A stretch of DNA of 64,000 nucleotides, taken from Streptomyces klenkii (GTDB lineage: Bacteria; Actinomycetota; Actinomycetes; Streptomycetales; Streptomycetaceae). Numbering within the stretch: position 1 is the first letter of the stretch; the number at the start of each line of letters is the position of its first letter. The position numbers were made by a program, and so were the translations under genes. Shown one piece after another: positions 11,501 to 26,500 of this stretch. The stretch covers positions 682,001-746,000 of the forward strand of contig NZ_RBAM01000001.1 of NCBI RefSeq assembly GCF_003626645.1. Reading direction: 5' to 3'. The notes under the pieces were generated by a model, which searched no databases, was not told where the DNA came from, and saw only the letters and a list, made by a program, of their open reading frames with translations.

Positions 11501-14500
11501 CGGGTGCACTGGGCACCCCTCACCGCACCCGCCGGCCCCGCCGCCGGCGGAGACTGGCTCGTCGCCCTGCCCGACAGCGCCGTCGACGACCCGTGGACCA
11601 CCCGCCTCCTCGACGCCCTGCGCGACCGCGGCCTGCGCACCGAACTCCTCGTCCTGCCCGGCACCGGCGACCCGGCCGAGCCTCTCACCCCGCCCGCCGG
11701 CCCCGTCGACGGCGTGCTCTCCCTGCTGGCCCTCGACGAACGACCGCACCCCCGCCTGACCTCGGTGCCCCGCGGCCTCGCCGCCACCACCGCCCTGCTG
11801 CGCACCCTGGAGACCTCCGGGATCCGGGCCCCGCTGTGGTGCGCGACCCGCGGCGCCGTCGCCGTCGACGAGCGGGATCCGCTCACCAGCCCCGTACAGG
11901 CCCAGGTGTGGGGATTCGGCCGTGTGGCCGCACTGGAATCCCCGCAGCACTGGGGCGGCCTCGTCGACCTCCCCGAGGACCTGGACGGACGGGCCGTCTC
12001 CGCGCTCCTCGGCGTGCTCGGCGCGCGCGAGGACCAGGTCGCGATCCGGCTCGCCGGAACCTTCGCCCGCCGGCTGGCACGGCCCGCACCCGGCCGCGAC
12101 ACCGGCACGGAGTGGAGCACGCACGGCACGGTCCTGGTCACCGGCGGCACCGGCGCGCTCGGCGCACAGGTCGCGCACTGGCTCGCCGACGCCGGCGCGG
12201 AGCACCTGGTGCTCACCAGCCGCCGCGGCCCGCAAGCCCCCGGCGCACAGGAACTGACGGCCGCACTCACCGAACGCGGCACCCGGGTCACCGTCGTCGC
12301 CTGCGACGCCGCCGACCGCGACGCCTTGGCGGCCGTCCTCGCGGACATCCCCGCGGACCTGCCGCTGACCGGCGTCGTCCACACCGCCGGCGTCATGGAC
12401 GCCGGCATGCTCGACGCGCTCACCCCCGAGCGCTTCGACACCGTGCTACGCCCCAAGGCCGCCGCAGCCCAGCACCTGCATGAGCTCACCCGGGACTTCG
12501 GCCTGGAGACGTTCGTCCTGTTCTCCTCCGTCGTCGGCGTCCTCGGCAACGCCGGCCAGGCCAACTACGGCGCCGCCAACGCCTTCCTCGATGCCCTCGC
12601 CGAACACCGGCGCGGGCAAGGGCTGCCCGCCACCTCGGTGGCCTGGGGCCCCTGGGCGGACCTCGGCATGGCGGCGGACAAGGGCGTGGCCGGCCGGGCG
12701 AGCCGCGACGGACTGATCGCCATGGCTGCGGCCCCCGCCCTCGCGGCCCTCCGCCGCACCCTGGCCCGGGGCGAGGCGAACGCGACCGTGGCCGACGTGG
12801 ACTGGACGGCCTACGCCCCCGCCCTCACCGCCGTCCGCCCCAGCCCCCTCCTCGCCGACCTGCCCGAAGCGCGCCACGCCCTCGCCGCCGGCACCGGCCC
12901 GCGCGAGAACCGCTCCCCGCTGCGCGACCGGATCGGCGCACTGCCCGCCGCCGAACAGCAGCAGGACCTCCTGCACGTGGTCCGCGAAGAGACCGCGAAG
13001 GCCCTCGGACACGCCTCACCGGACACCGTCGACGTCCAGCGGGCCTTCCGCACCCTGGGCTTCGACTCGCTGATGGCCGTCGAACTGCGCAACCGCCTGT
13101 CCGCCGTGACGGGCCTGCGCCTGCCCGCCACCCTGCTGTTCGACCACCCCACCCCCACCGCGGTCGCCGGATACCTGCGCTCCGAGATCCTGGGCACGGC
13201 CGGCCCCGCAACCGTCGTGGAACGCACGGCCGCCGTCCTCGACGAACCCGTCGCGATCGTGGGCATGGCCTGCCGCTTCCCCGGCGGAGTGAGCTCCCCG
13301 GAGGCCCTCTGGCAGCTGCTGGCCGAGGGCGGCGACGCCATCTCCGGCCTCCCCGCCGACCGGGGCTGGGACCTCGGCCGGCTCTACCACCCCGACCCCG
13401 ACCACCAGGGCACGACCTACGCCCGCGGGGGCGGCTTCCTCGGCGGCGTCGGCGACTTCGACGCGGACTTCTTCGGCATCTCGCCGCGCGAGGCCCTCGC
13501 CATGGACCCGCAGCAGCGGCTGCTGCTGGAGACCGGCTGGGAGGTCCTCGAACGGGCCGGCATCGCCCCGGAATCCCTGCGGGGCAGCAGCACCGGCGTC
13601 TTCGCGGGCACCAACACCCAGGACTACCGCACGGTTCTGGACGCCGCACAGGACGAGGTCGCGGGCCACGCCCTCACCGGCAACTCGATGAGCGTGGTCT
13701 CCGGCCGCGTGTCGTACACCTTCGGCTTCGAGGGCCCGGCGGTCACCGTGGACACGGCCTGCTCGTCCTCGCTCGTGGCCCTGCACATGGCGGTGCAGTC
13801 GCTGCGGTCGGGCGAGTGCACGCTGGCCCTCGCGGGCGGCGTCACGGTGATGGCCACCCCGTCCTCCTTCGTGGAGTTCGCCCGGCAGCGCGGCCTGGCC
13901 CCCGACGGCCGCTGCAAGCCCTTCGCAGCCGCCGCCGACGGCACCGGCTGGAGCGAAGGCGTCGGACTGCTCCTCGTCGAGCGGCTCTCCGACGCCCGGC
14001 GCAACGGGCACCAGGTCCTCGCGGTCGTGCGCGGCTCGGCGGTCAACCAGGACGGCGCCTCCAACGGCCTGTCCGCGCCCAACGGCCCCGCCCAGCAACG
14101 CGTCATCCGCCAGGCCCTCGCCAACGCCGGCGTGGCCGCGTCCGACGTCGACGTCGTCGAGGCGCACGGCACCGGCACGACCCTGGGCGACCCCATCGAG
14201 GCCCAGGCACTGATCGCCACGTACGGACAGCAGCGGCCGGAGGGCCGGCCGCTGCTGCTGGGCACGGTGAAGTCGAACATCGGCCACACCCAGGCCGCGG
14301 CGGGCGTCGCAGGCGTGATCAAGATGGTCATGGCCATGCGCCACAGCGAGCTTCCGCGCACCCTGCACGTCGACGAGCCCACCCCGCACGTCGACTGGAC
14401 CGCCGGCGCGGTCGAACTGCTCACCGAACCGGTGGACTGGCCCGGGACGGAGCGCCCGCGGCGGGCCGCCGTCTCCGCGTTCGGCATCAGCGGTACCAAC

Positions 14501-17500
14501 GCGCACGTGATCCTGGAGCAGGCGGATGCCGCGGAGCCCGTAGCGGATGCCAGCGAGCCCATGGGGGGAACGGAGCCCACCGAGCCGGCCGCCGCTCCCG
14601 AAGCCCCGGTCCCGCTGCTGCTGTCCGCCAAGAACGAGTCGGCCCTGCGCGCCCAGGCGGCCCGTCTGCTGTCCCGGCTCGACCGCGAACCCGCCCCGCG
14701 CCTCGTGGACGCCGCGTACACGCTGGCGACCCGCACGGCCTTCACCCACCGCGCTGCCGTCCAGGCCGGGAGCCACGACGCGGCGAAGCGCGCCCTGACC
14801 GCGCTCGCCGCGGACACCGCCGACACCGGACTGACCACCGGCGCGGCAGTCACCGGCAAGGACGCCGTCCTCTTCTCCGGCCAGGGTTCGCAGCGGTTGG
14901 GGATGGGCCGGGAGCTGTACGGCCGGCACGCCGTCTTCGCCGAGGCTTTCGACGCGGTGTGCGCGGGCCTGGACGAGCACTTGGAGCGTCCGCTGCGGGA
15001 CGTGGTCTGGGGTGACGACGCGGAACTGCTGAACCGGACGGTGTACGCCCAGGCCGGGCTCTTCGCGATCGAGGTCGCCCTCTACCGGCTGGTGCAGTCC
15101 TGGGGCGTGCGACCGGAGTACGTGGCCGGTCACTCCGTCGGCGAGATCGCGGCCGCACACGTGGCGGGCGTCTTCTCACTGGAGGACGCTTGCGCGCTGG
15201 TGGCGGCACGCGGCCGCTTGATGCAAGCGCTGCCCGAGGGCGGCACGATGGCGGCGATCCGCGCCACCGAGGACGAGGTCAGCCCCCACCTGACCGACGA
15301 CGTGGCGATCGCGGCCGTCAACGGCCCGTCGTCCGTGGTGGTCTCGGGCGCCGCGGCGGCCGTCGAGACGATCCGGGCGCACTTCGAGGGCGAAGGGCGC
15401 AAAACCAGCCTGCTGCGGGTCTCGCACGCCTTCCACTCGCCGCTCATGGACCCCATGCTGGCCGACTTCCGCGCCGTCGCCGAACGCCTCACCTACGGCG
15501 AGCCGGAACTCACCGTCGTCTCCAACGTGACCGGCGGCACGGCCGCGCAGGACCAGCTGCGCACCCCCGAATACTGGGTGACCCACGTCCGCCGGGCCGT
15601 ACGGTTCGCCGACGGAATACAGGCCCTGCACACCGAAGGCGTGACGCGCTTCCTGGAACTGGGCCCCGACGGCACCCTCTCGGCCATGGCCCGCGAGTCG
15701 CTGCCGGACGAGGCCGTGCTCGTCCCCGCCCTGCGCAAGGACCGCCCGGAAGAGACCACGCTCCTCACGGCCCTGGCGCAGCTGCACGTCCACGGCGCCG
15801 CCATCGACTGGGCCGCCCTCTTCGCCGGTACGGACGCGCACGTCGTCGACCTGCCGACGTACGCCTTCCAGCACCAGCGGTTCTGGCCCACACCCGGCGC
15901 CACCGGCCTCGGGGACATCAGCGCCGCCGGCCTCGAAGCGGCCGGGCACCCGCTGCTGAGCACCGCCGTGGAACTGTCCGACAGCGACGGACTGCTGTTC
16001 ACCACGCGCCTGTCGCTCCAGTCGCACCCGTGGCTGGCCGACCACGTCGTGATGGGCTCGGCCCTGCTGCCGGGAACGGCATTCGTCGAACTCGCCCTCC
16101 GCGCCGCCGACGAAGCCGGCTGTGACCGCATCGACGACCTGACCCTGGCCGCCCCGCTCGTCCTGCCCGAGCACGGCGGCGTGCAACTGCAACTGCGCGT
16201 CGGCCCCGCCGACGACTCCGGCAGCCGCACCCTCAGCGCCCGCTCCCGCCAGGAGGGCAGCGGCGACCGGCCATGGGTCCAGCACGCCACCGGCGTGCTC
16301 GCCACGGGGGAGCGGCCGGCCGGCTCCGGCCACGACTTCCACGCGGAGCCTTGGCCGCCCGCCGGAGCCGAGCCCGTCGACCTGACCGGCCTCTACCCGG
16401 ACCTCGCCGAGAGCGGACTCGACTACGGGCCCCACTTCCAGGGCCTGCGGACCGCGTGGCGCCGGGGCGACGAAGTGTTCGCCGAAGTCGCCCTGCCCGA
16501 CGCCGCCGAAGCCGACGCGCCCGCGTACGGCCTGCACCCGGCGCTGCTGGACGCGGCCCTGCACGTCTGCGCCTTCAACGGAGTGGACCGGGGCATCGTG
16601 CCCTTCTCCTGGGAAGGCGTCTCGCTCCACGCCTCCGGCGCCTCCGCCATTCGGGTCCGGGTCGTCCGGCACGGCTCCGACACGCTGTCCGTCGACGTCG
16701 CCGACACCACGAACGAACCGGTCGCCTCCATCGGCACCCTGGTCCTGCGGGCCATCTCCGCCGGACAGCTGGAAAGCGCCGCGAGCCCGGCCGGGCACGA
16801 CGCGCTGTTCCGCGTGCAGTGGACCCCGGCACACCTGCCCACGGCAGAGACCGCGGAGACCGCGGCCGGCTCCATGGCCGGGTCCATGGCCGAATCCGTG
16901 GTGACGATCGGCTCCCTCGACGGATCGCCGTTCGACAGCTACCCGGACCTGGAGGCCCTGGCCGGGTCCGGCCGCGTGCCGCGAACGGTCCTGGCAGCGG
17001 TGGGTGCCGGTGCCGGCGACACAGTGGAGTCCACGCACGCCGCGACCGCCCACGCGCTGGATCTGGTGCAGTCCTGGCTGGCCGACGAACGGCTCGCCGG
17101 GTCGCGCCTGGTGTTCGTCACCCGCGGCGCGGTCTCCGCCGACGAGGGCGAGACCGTACGGGATGTGGCCGCGGCCGCGGTGTGGGGTCTGGTGCGGTCG
17201 GCGCAGTCGGAGAACCCGGGCCGGTTCGTCCTGGTGGACGCCGCGGACGGGGACGTTCCGGCCCTGTTCCCCGTCCTGCCGGGCCTGCTGGCCGCCGACG
17301 ACGACCAGTTCGCCGTGCGCGACGGCGCCGTCCACGTACCCCGGCTGGCACGCCTGGGCAGCGGCGCGGCACTGCTGCCGCCCACCGGAACGCCCTGGCG
17401 GCTGGACACGGGGGCCAAGGGCAGCCTCGACAACCTGCTGCTCGCACCCTGCCCGGAGGTTCTCGACCCGCTCGGCCCGGGACAGGTCCGCGTGGCGGTC

Positions 17501-20500
17501 CAGGCCGCCGGCGTGAACTTCCGCGACGTGCTGAACGCCCTGGGCATGTACCCGGGCGAGGCAGGCGTACTGGGTGCCGAGGCGGCCGGTGTGGTCACCG
17601 AGACGGGGCCCGGCGTCGAGGGGCTGCGCCCGGGCGACCGGGTGATGGGCAAGGTGTTCGGCGGGTACGGCCCGGTGGCCGTCTGCGACGAGCGGCTCCT
17701 CGCCAGGACACCGGAAGGCTGGACGGCCGCCGAGGCCGCTTCGGTGCCCCTGGTCTTCCTGACCGCCTTCTACGCCTTCACGGATCTGGCGGACCTGCGG
17801 CCCGGCGAGAAGGTCCTCATCCACGCCGGCGCCGGCGGTGTCGGAATGGCGGCGATCCAGATCGCGCGGCATCTCGGCGCGGAGGTCTTCGCGACGGCGA
17901 GCGAGGGCAAGTGGGACACCCTGCGCGAGCTGGGCGTTCCGGACGACCACATCGCGTCGTCGCGTACCACCGACTTCGAGGAGCGCTTCCTTGAGGTCAC
18001 GGGTGGCCGCGGTGTGGACGTGGTCCTCAACGCCCTCGCCGGAGAGTTCGTCGACGCCTCGCTGCGGCTGACCGCTCCCGGCGGCCGGTTCCTGGAGATG
18101 GGCAAGACCGACATCCGCGAGCCGGAGTCCGTCGCCGGACTGCACTACCGTGCGTTCGACCTGGCCGAGGCCAGCCCGGAGCGCAACCAGGAGATGCTGT
18201 CCGAGCTGCTGGAGCTGTTCGGCTCGGGTGTGCTGCGGCCGCTGCCGGTGGCGACGTGGGACGTGCGGCGGGCTCCGGAAGCCTTCCGCCACATGAGCCG
18301 CGCCCGGCACGTGGGCAAGATCGTGCTGACCATGCCGCCGGCCTGGGACGCGAACGGCACGGTGCTGATCACCGGCGGCACGGGCGGCCTGGGCCGCGTG
18401 CTCGCCCGCCACCTGGTGACGGAGCGGGGCGTACGCCACCTCCTACTGGTGAGCCGCAGCGGTCCGCAGGCGCCAGGCGCCCAGGAGCTGTGCGAGGAAC
18501 TCGCCGGGCACGGCGCCGAGGCCGGCGTCGTCGCGTGCGACGTGACCGATCGGGATGCGGTGGCCGCGCTTGTCGCGTCGGTTCCGGACGCGCATCCGCT
18601 GACCGCCGTGGTGCACACGGCCGGCGTCCTTGACGACGGTGTGGTGACGTCGCTGACCGCCGAGCGGGTGTCAGGCGTGCTGCGGCCGAAGGTCGACGCG
18701 GCCTGGTACCTGCACGAGGCCACCCAGGACCTCGACCTGGCGGCGTTCGTCATGTTCTCCTCCGTCTCGGGCGTGACCGGCACCCCGGGGCAGGGCAACT
18801 ACGCCGCCGGCAACGTCTTCCTGGACGCTCTCGCGCACCACCGCCGGGCGCTGGGCCTCCCCGCGGTGTCGCTGGCGTGGGGCCCGTGGTCCCAGGACGG
18901 CGGCATGACCGGCACCCTGTCGGACGCCGACCTCCAGCGCCTCGCCCGCTCGGGCATGCCCGCACTCGCCCCCGCGGAGGGAGTCGCCCTCTTCGACGCG
19001 GCACTGGCCGCCGACGAGGCACTCGTCCTCCCCGTACGCCTCGACCTGGCCGCACTGCGGAAGCAGGGAGACGTGCCCCCGCTGATGCGCGGACTGATCA
19101 AGACGCGCGCCCGGCGCTCGGCCGTCGCCGGCTCGGCAGCGGTGGCCGGCCTTGCGGGCCGCCTGTCCGGGCTGGGCGCGCTGGAACGGCGCGAGGTGCT
19201 GCTGGACCTGGTGCGCGCCCAGATCGCGGGCGTCCTGGGCCACGCGAACCCGGAGACGATCGACTCGGCCCGGGCCTTCAAAGAGCTCGGCTTCGACTCC
19301 CTGACCTCCGTCGAACTCCGCAACCGGATCAACAAGGCGACCGGCCTGCGCCTTTCGGCCACGGCCGTCTTCGACTACCCCACGGCGGACGGGCTCGTCG
19401 ACTTCCTGCTGGACGAGCTGTTCGGCGCGGAGACGGGGTCGGTGCCGGGGACGGGGATGCCGACGCCGGTGGCGGCAGCGGCGGCCGTCGCCGACGACCC
19501 TGTGGTGATTGTCGGGATGAGCTGCCGCTATCCGGGTGGGGTGACCTCGCCGGAGGAGCTGTGGCGGCTGGTGTCGGACGGCGTGGACGCTGTCTCGGAC
19601 TTCCCGGACGACCGCGGCTGGGACGTGGAGGCGCTCTACAGCCCCGACCCCGAGGCACTCGGCACCGCGTACACCCGCTCCGGTGGATTCCTTCACGACG
19701 CGGGGGAGTTCGACCCCGAGTTCTTCGGGATGAGCCCCCGGGAGGCGTTGGCGACGGACGCGCAGCAGCGTCTGCTGCTGGAGTCGACCTGGGAGGCGAT
19801 CGAGCGCGCCGGCATCGACCCGGCCACCCTGCGCGGCAGTCAGACCGGTGTCTTCGCGGGCGTGATCTACAACGACTACAGCGACCTCCTCGTCGGCGAT
19901 CAGTTCGAGGGCTACCGGGGCAACGGCAGCGCGGCCAGCGTCGCCTCCGGCCGGGTCTCGTACACCTTCGGCTTCGAGGGGCCGGCGGTTACTGTCGACA
20001 CGGCGTGCTCGTCGTCGCTGGTGGCACTGCACTGGGCGGCGCAGTCACTGCGGACGGGCGAGTGCTCGCTGGCGCTCGCCGGCGGTGTGACCGTGATGGC
20101 GACCCCGACGCCGTTCGTCGAATTCGCCCGGCAGCGCGGCCTGTCGGCCGACGGGCGGTGCAAGGCCTTCGCCGAGGCCGCCGACGGCGTCGGCTGGGGC
20201 GAGGGCGTGGGCATGCTGGTGCTGGAGCGGCTGTCGGACGCGCGGCGCAACGGTCACCGGGTGCTGGCCGTGGTGCGGGGCAGCGCTGTGAACCAGGACG
20301 GCGCGTCGAACGGCCTGACGGCGCCGAACGGGCCGTCGCAGCAGCGGGTGATCCGCCAGGCGCTGGCGAGTGCCGGCCTGTCGGCGGCGGACGTCGACGC
20401 GGTGGAGGCGCACGGTACGGGTACGACGCTGGGTGACCCGATCGAGGCCCAGGCGTTGCTGGCCACGTACGGCCAGGACCGGCCGGAGGACCGTCCGCTG

Positions 20501-23500
20501 CTGCTGGGCTCGGTGAAGTCCAACATCGGTCACGCACAGGCTGCTTCGGGCGTTGCGGGTGTGATCAAGATGGTGATGGCGATGCGCCACGGTGAGCTTC
20601 CGCGCACCTTGCACGTCGACGCGCCGTCGTCGCACGTGGACTGGTCGGCCGGCGCCGTCGAGCTCCTCACCGAGCCGGCTGAGTGGCCGGCGTCCGAGCG
20701 TCGCCGCGCGGGCGTCTCGTCCTTCGGCGTCAGTGGGACGAACGCGCACGTGATCCTGGAACAGCCCGAGCCGGAGCCCGCCTACGTGGTGGAGGAGGCC
20801 GGGCCTCAGGCAGTCGAGCAGGGCGCGCCGGTTCCCGTGCTGCTGTCCGGGAGGAGCGAGTCGGCGCTGCGGGCCCAGGCGGCCCGCCTGCTGTCGCAGC
20901 TCGACCGCGCGCCCGGGCAGCGGCTCACGGACATTGCGTATGCGCTGGCCACGGGCCGTGCGGCCTTCCGGCACCGGGCGGCGGTGCTGGTCACTGACGA
21001 GGACGGCCTGTCGCGTTCGCTGTCCGCGCTGGCCGAGGGCCGGAGTGAGCCGGACATCGTGGCGAACGGCGAGGCCGGTTCGGGCAAGCGTGCCTTCTTG
21101 TTTTCGGGTCAGGGTTCGCAGCGGTTGGGGATGGGCCGGGAGTTGTACGGCCGGTTCTCTGTCTTCGCCGAGGCTTTTGACGCGGTGTGCGCGGGCCTGG
21201 ACGAGCACTTGGAGCGTCCGCTGCGGGATGTGGTCTGGGGTGATGACGCGGAGCTGCTGAACCAGACTGCATACGCTCAGGCCGGGCTGTTCGCGGTTGA
21301 GGTGGCGTTGTTCCGGCTGGTGGAGTCCTGGGGCGTGCGGCCGGACTTCGTCGCCGGGCATTCCATCGGCGAGGTTGCCGCCGCCCATGTCGCGGGCGTC
21401 TTCTCTCTGGGCGACGCTTGTGCACTGGTGGCGGCGCGGGGCCGGCTGATGCAGGCCTTGCCCGAAGGCGGTGCGATGGTGGCGATCCGGGCCACCGAGG
21501 ACGAGGTGGTTCCTCATCTGACCGAGGACGTGGCGATCGCGGCGGTCAACGGTCCGTCGTCGGTCGTGGTCTCCGGCGCGGAAGAGGCTGTGCTCGCGGT
21601 CGCGGCGTACTTCGAGGGCGAGGGACGCAGGACCAGCCGGTTGCGCGTGTCGCACGCGTTCCATTCGCCGTTGATGGAGCCGATGCTCGCCGAGTTCCGG
21701 GAGGCCGTGGCGGGGCTGACGTTCGGTGCTCCGGTCGTGCCGGTGGTGTCGAACGTGACGGGCCGGCTCGCCGAGCCCGGTCAGCTGTCCTCGGCGGAGT
21801 ACTGGGTCCGCCATGTGCGCGACGCCGTACGATTCGCCGACGGCGTGAGCACCCTGCGGGCGCAGGGCGTGACCGCCGCCCTGGAGCTCGGTCCCGATGG
21901 TGCGCTCTCCGCGCTCGCCGCGGAGTCCGTGCCGGACGAGATCGCATTCGCTCCTGTACTGCGCAAGGACCGGCCGGAGGCAGCGTCCGCACTGGGGGCC
22001 CTGGCCCAGCTGTATGTCCGGGGTGTGCCGGTGGACTGGGCGGCTGTGTTCGCCGGTACGGGCGCGGGTACGAGTGCGGGTGCTCGGTGGGTGGACCTGC
22101 CGACGTATGCGTTCCAGCGTGAGCGGTTCTGGCCTTCGGGCGGGGCGGCGCGTGCCGGAGACGTGCGCTTTGCGGGCTTGGGCTCGGCGGGGCACCCGCT
22201 GCTGGGTGCGGCAGTGGAACTTGCGGGCTCCGGCGGCCTGTTGTTTACGGGCCGGCTGTCGACGTCGTCGCATGCATGGCTCGCGGACCATGTGGTGATG
22301 GGCTCTGTGCTCGTCCCGGGTACGGCACTGGTGGAGCTGGTTCTGCGGGCGGCCGATGAGGTCGGTTGCGATGTGCTGGAGGAGCTGACGCTGGCGGCGC
22401 CTCTTGTCCTGCCGGCTTCCGGTGGCGGCGTGCAGGTGCAGGTATGGGTCGGTGAGCCCGATGGTGCTGGTCACCGTGCCGTGGCAGTGCACTCGCGTGA
22501 GGGCGAGGACCTGTGGACCCTGCACGCCAGCGGCGCCGTGACCACGGGTGCTGAGGCAGCGGTGCTGGATACGTTCGATGCAACGGTGTGGCCGCCGCGA
22601 GGCGCCCGGTCCATGGATGTGGCGGGCTGCTACGAGCAGTTCGCAGCGGCCGGATTCGCCTACGGTCCGGCCTTCCAGGGCCTTGAAGCCGCCTGGAAGC
22701 TCGGCGACGACGTGTTCGCCGAGGTCCGGCTTCCCCAGGGCGTAGACGGTGGCGCGTACGGTCTGCACCCGGCCCTCTTCGACGCCGCACTGCACGCGTC
22801 GCTGCTGGGTGGGGGAGGCGATGAAGGCAGCGTCCCGTTCTCGTGGACGGGGGTGTCACTGCACGCTTCCGGCGCCTCGCACCTTCGCGTCCGTATCCGC
22901 GACCTTGACGGCGGTATGGCGATCGCGATGGCGGATGCGAGCGGTGCGCCGGTGGCCTCGGTGGAGGCACTGGCCGTACGTCCGCTCTCTGCGGGGCAGC
23001 TGCGGACCGAGGGCCGGGACTCCCTCTTCACGCTCGACTGGATCCCTGTCGCGCTCACGGACGAGCGTGCCGACCTCGGCACCGGCCCGGACGGAGTGCC
23101 CTTCCGCGACTTCGCGGAGCTGAAGTCGGCTGCTGAGGCCGGTGTCCCCGAGACGGTCCTGGTCACGCCCCCTCACGAGGCCATCGGCACGGTCGAGTCC
23201 GTGCATGGTGCGGCTGCATGGGCGTTGGGTCTGGCGCAGTCGTGGCTGGCGGACGAGCGGTTCGCGGATTCGCGTCTGGTGTTTGTGACGCGGGGTGCGG
23301 TGTCCGGTGACGATCTGGCCGGGGCTGCGGTGTGGGGTCTGGTGCGGTCAGCGCAGTCGGAGAGCCCGGGTCGCTTCGTCCTGGTGGACTTGGACGGTGA
23401 TGCTGATGTGTCGATGTTGCCGCGAGCGCTGGCGTGCGACGAACCTCAGCTGTTGGTCCGTGATGGTGAGGTTCTGGCGGCGCGTCTTGCGCGCGTGCAG

Positions 23501-26500
23501 GGCCGGGATGCCGTCGATGGGGTTTGGGACACGTCCGGCACGGTTTTGATCACTGGTGGTACGGGTGGTCTCGGTCGTGTGGTGGCGCGTCACCTGGTCG
23601 CCGAGCATGGCGTACGGAGCCTGCTCCTGGTCAGTCGTAGCGGCCCGGCCGCCGAAGGCGCCGAGGAGTTCGCGGCCGAGCTGGGCGTCGACGTGAGTGT
23701 CGAGGCCTGTGATGTGACGGACAGGGCCGCTGTGGAGGAGCTGGTCTCCCGGCACCGGATCAGTGCTGTCGTGCACACTGCCGGTGTCCTCGATGACGGC
23801 GTCATCGGCTCGCTGACGGAGGATCGTCTGTCGGCTGTTCTGCGACCGAAGGTCGACGCAGCGTGGAATCTGCACGAGGCGACGAGGGACATGGACCTTG
23901 ACGCGTTCGTGGTCTTCTCTTCCGTCGCGGGTACGTTCGGCAGCGCGGGTCAGGCGAACTACGCGGCGGGCAATGCCTTCCTCGACGCCTTGGCACGTCA
24001 CCGCCGGGCGCACGGCCTCCCCGCCGTATCGCTGGCGTGGGGCCCGTGGGCGCAGGACAGCGGCATGACCGGCACCCTCTCCGAGGCGGACGTTCAGCGG
24101 ATCGCCCGTTCCGGGATGCCCTCGCTCTCCACCCGAGAGGGCATGACACTCTTCGACGCGGCGCTCGGCACTGCCGAGCCGGCGTTGCTCCCCGTCCGCC
24201 TGGACCTTGCGGCTCTGCGGGCGCAGGGCGAGCCCCTGCCCCTGCTGCGCGGTCTGATCCGTACGCGTGTCCGGCGCACCTCCGCTTCCGGCTCGGCCAC
24301 GGCGTCCGGTCTGGTGCAGCGGCTGGCAGGGCTGGCCGAGGGCGAGCGGCGCGCGGTGCTCCTGGACCTGGTACGTGATCGGGTCACGATGGTCCTGGGC
24401 CACGCGAGCCCGGAGACGATCGACCCGGCGCGGGCCTTCCGGGACCTCGGGTTCGACTCCCTGACCGCGATCGAGCTCCGTAACGGGCTGGGCAAGGTGA
24501 CGGGTCTGCGGCTGTCGGCGACGGCCGTGTTCGACTACCCGACCGCCGAAGCCTTGGCGGGCCACCTCCTCGACGAACTGTTCGGCACGGACGCGGAGGT
24601 GGAGACGGCGTCGCTGATGTCGGCCCTCCCGTCCCTGACGGACGACCCGGTCGTCATCGTCGGGATGAGCTGCCGTTATCCGGGTGGGGTGACCTCGCCG
24701 GAGGAGTTGTGGCGGCTGGTGTCGGACGGAGTGGACGCGGTCTCGGACTTCCCGGACGACCGTGGTTGGGACGTAGAGGCGCTCTACAACCCCGACCCCG
24801 AGGCGCTCGGGACCTCGTACACCCGCTCGGGCGGTTTCCTGCATGAGGCCGGCGAGTTCGACCCCGAATTCTTCGGGATGAGCCCCCGGGAGGCGTTGGC
24901 GACCGACGCGCAGCAGCGTCTGCTGCTGGAATCCACGTGGGAGGCGATCGAACGGGCGGGCATCGACCCGAGCGCGCTGCGGGGCAGCCGGACGGGTGTC
25001 TTCGCGGGCGTGATGTACACCGACTACAGCGACCTCCTGGTCGGCGATCAGTTCGAGGGCTACCGGGGCAGTGGCAGCGCGGGCAGTGTGGCGTCGGGCC
25101 GGGTGTCGTACACCTTCGGCTTCGAGGGCCCGGCGGTTACGGTCGACACGGCGTGCTCGTCGTCACTGGTTGCACTGCATCTCGCGGCGCAGTCACTGCG
25201 GTCGGGTGAGTGCTCGTTGGCGCTTGCGGGTGGTGTGACGGTGATGTCGACGCCGACGACGTTCGTGGAGTTCTCGCGGCAGCGGGGACTGTCGGCGGAT
25301 GGTCGGTGCAAGGCGTTCTCGGACGCGGCTGACGGTGTCGGCTGGGGTGAGGGCGTGGGCATGCTGGTGCTGGAGCGCCTGTCGGACGCGCGCCGCAATG
25401 GACACCGGGTGCTGGCGACGGTGCGAGGCAGTGCTGTGAACCAGGATGGTGCTTCCAATGGCCTCACTGCTCCCAACGGGCCGTCGCAGCAGCGTGTGAT
25501 TCGTCAGGCGCTCGCGAGTGCGGGCCTGTCGGCGGCGGATGTCGACGCGGTGGAGGCGCATGGCACGGGTACGACGCTGGGTGACCCGATCGAGGCTCAG
25601 GCGCTCCTGGCCACGTACGGGCAGGAGCGGCCGGAGGGCCGGCCGCTGCTGCTGGGCACGGTGAAGTCCAACATCGGCCACACCCAGGCGGCTTCGGGCG
25701 TCGCGGGCGTGATCAAGATGGTCATGGCGATGCGCAACGGTGTTCTGCCGAAGACGCTCCACGTCGACGCGCCGTCGTCGCACGTGGACTGGCCGGCCGG
25801 CGCCGTCGAACTTCTCACCGAGCCGGCCGAGTGGCCGGGGTCCGAGCGCCGCCGCGCGGGCGTCTCGTCCTTCGGAGTCAGCGGGACGAACGCGCACGTC
25901 ATCCTGGAACAGCCCGAGCCCGCTGACGTGGCGGACGAGGCGCCGGCGGTGGAGGCCGGTGTGCTGCCCTGGGTGCTCTCGGGCAGGAGCGAGGCGGCAC
26001 TGCGCGCCCAGGCGGCGCGCCTGCTGTCCTTCGTGGCCGCCCACGACGAACTGCCTGTAGGAGACATCGGCTACTCGTTGGCCGTGGGCCGGTCGAGCTT
26101 CACCCATCGCGCGGTGGTGTGGGGCATGGACCGAAGCGATGTGCTGCTTGCCCTGTCGACGGTCGTGGTCGGCGAGAGCGGCCCGGGTGTGGTCGTAGGT
26201 GCGGTTGGTGCCGGTAAGTCGGCGTTCTTGTTCTCGGGGCAGGGTTCGCAGCGGTTGGGCATGGGCCGGGAGCTGTACGACCGGTTCTCTGTCTTCGCCG
26301 AGGCTTTCGACGCGGTATGCGCGGGCCTGGACGAACACCTGGAGCGTCCGCTGCGGGACGTGGTCTGGGGTAACGACGCGGAGCTGTTGAACCAGACGGT
26401 GTACGCGCAAGCTGGACTGTTCGCGGTTGAGGTGGCGTTGTTCCGGCTGGTGGAGTCCTGGGGCGTACGGCCGGATTTCGTCGCCGGGCATTCCATCGGC

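Noticed and set aside
15176..18439. Open frame of 1,087 codons on the minus strand inside PKS module 2
   Set aside because: It is antisense to intact PKS domains. Long antisense frames are expected at this GC content, and the predicted protein is low-complexity Arg/Gly/His-rich with no domain.
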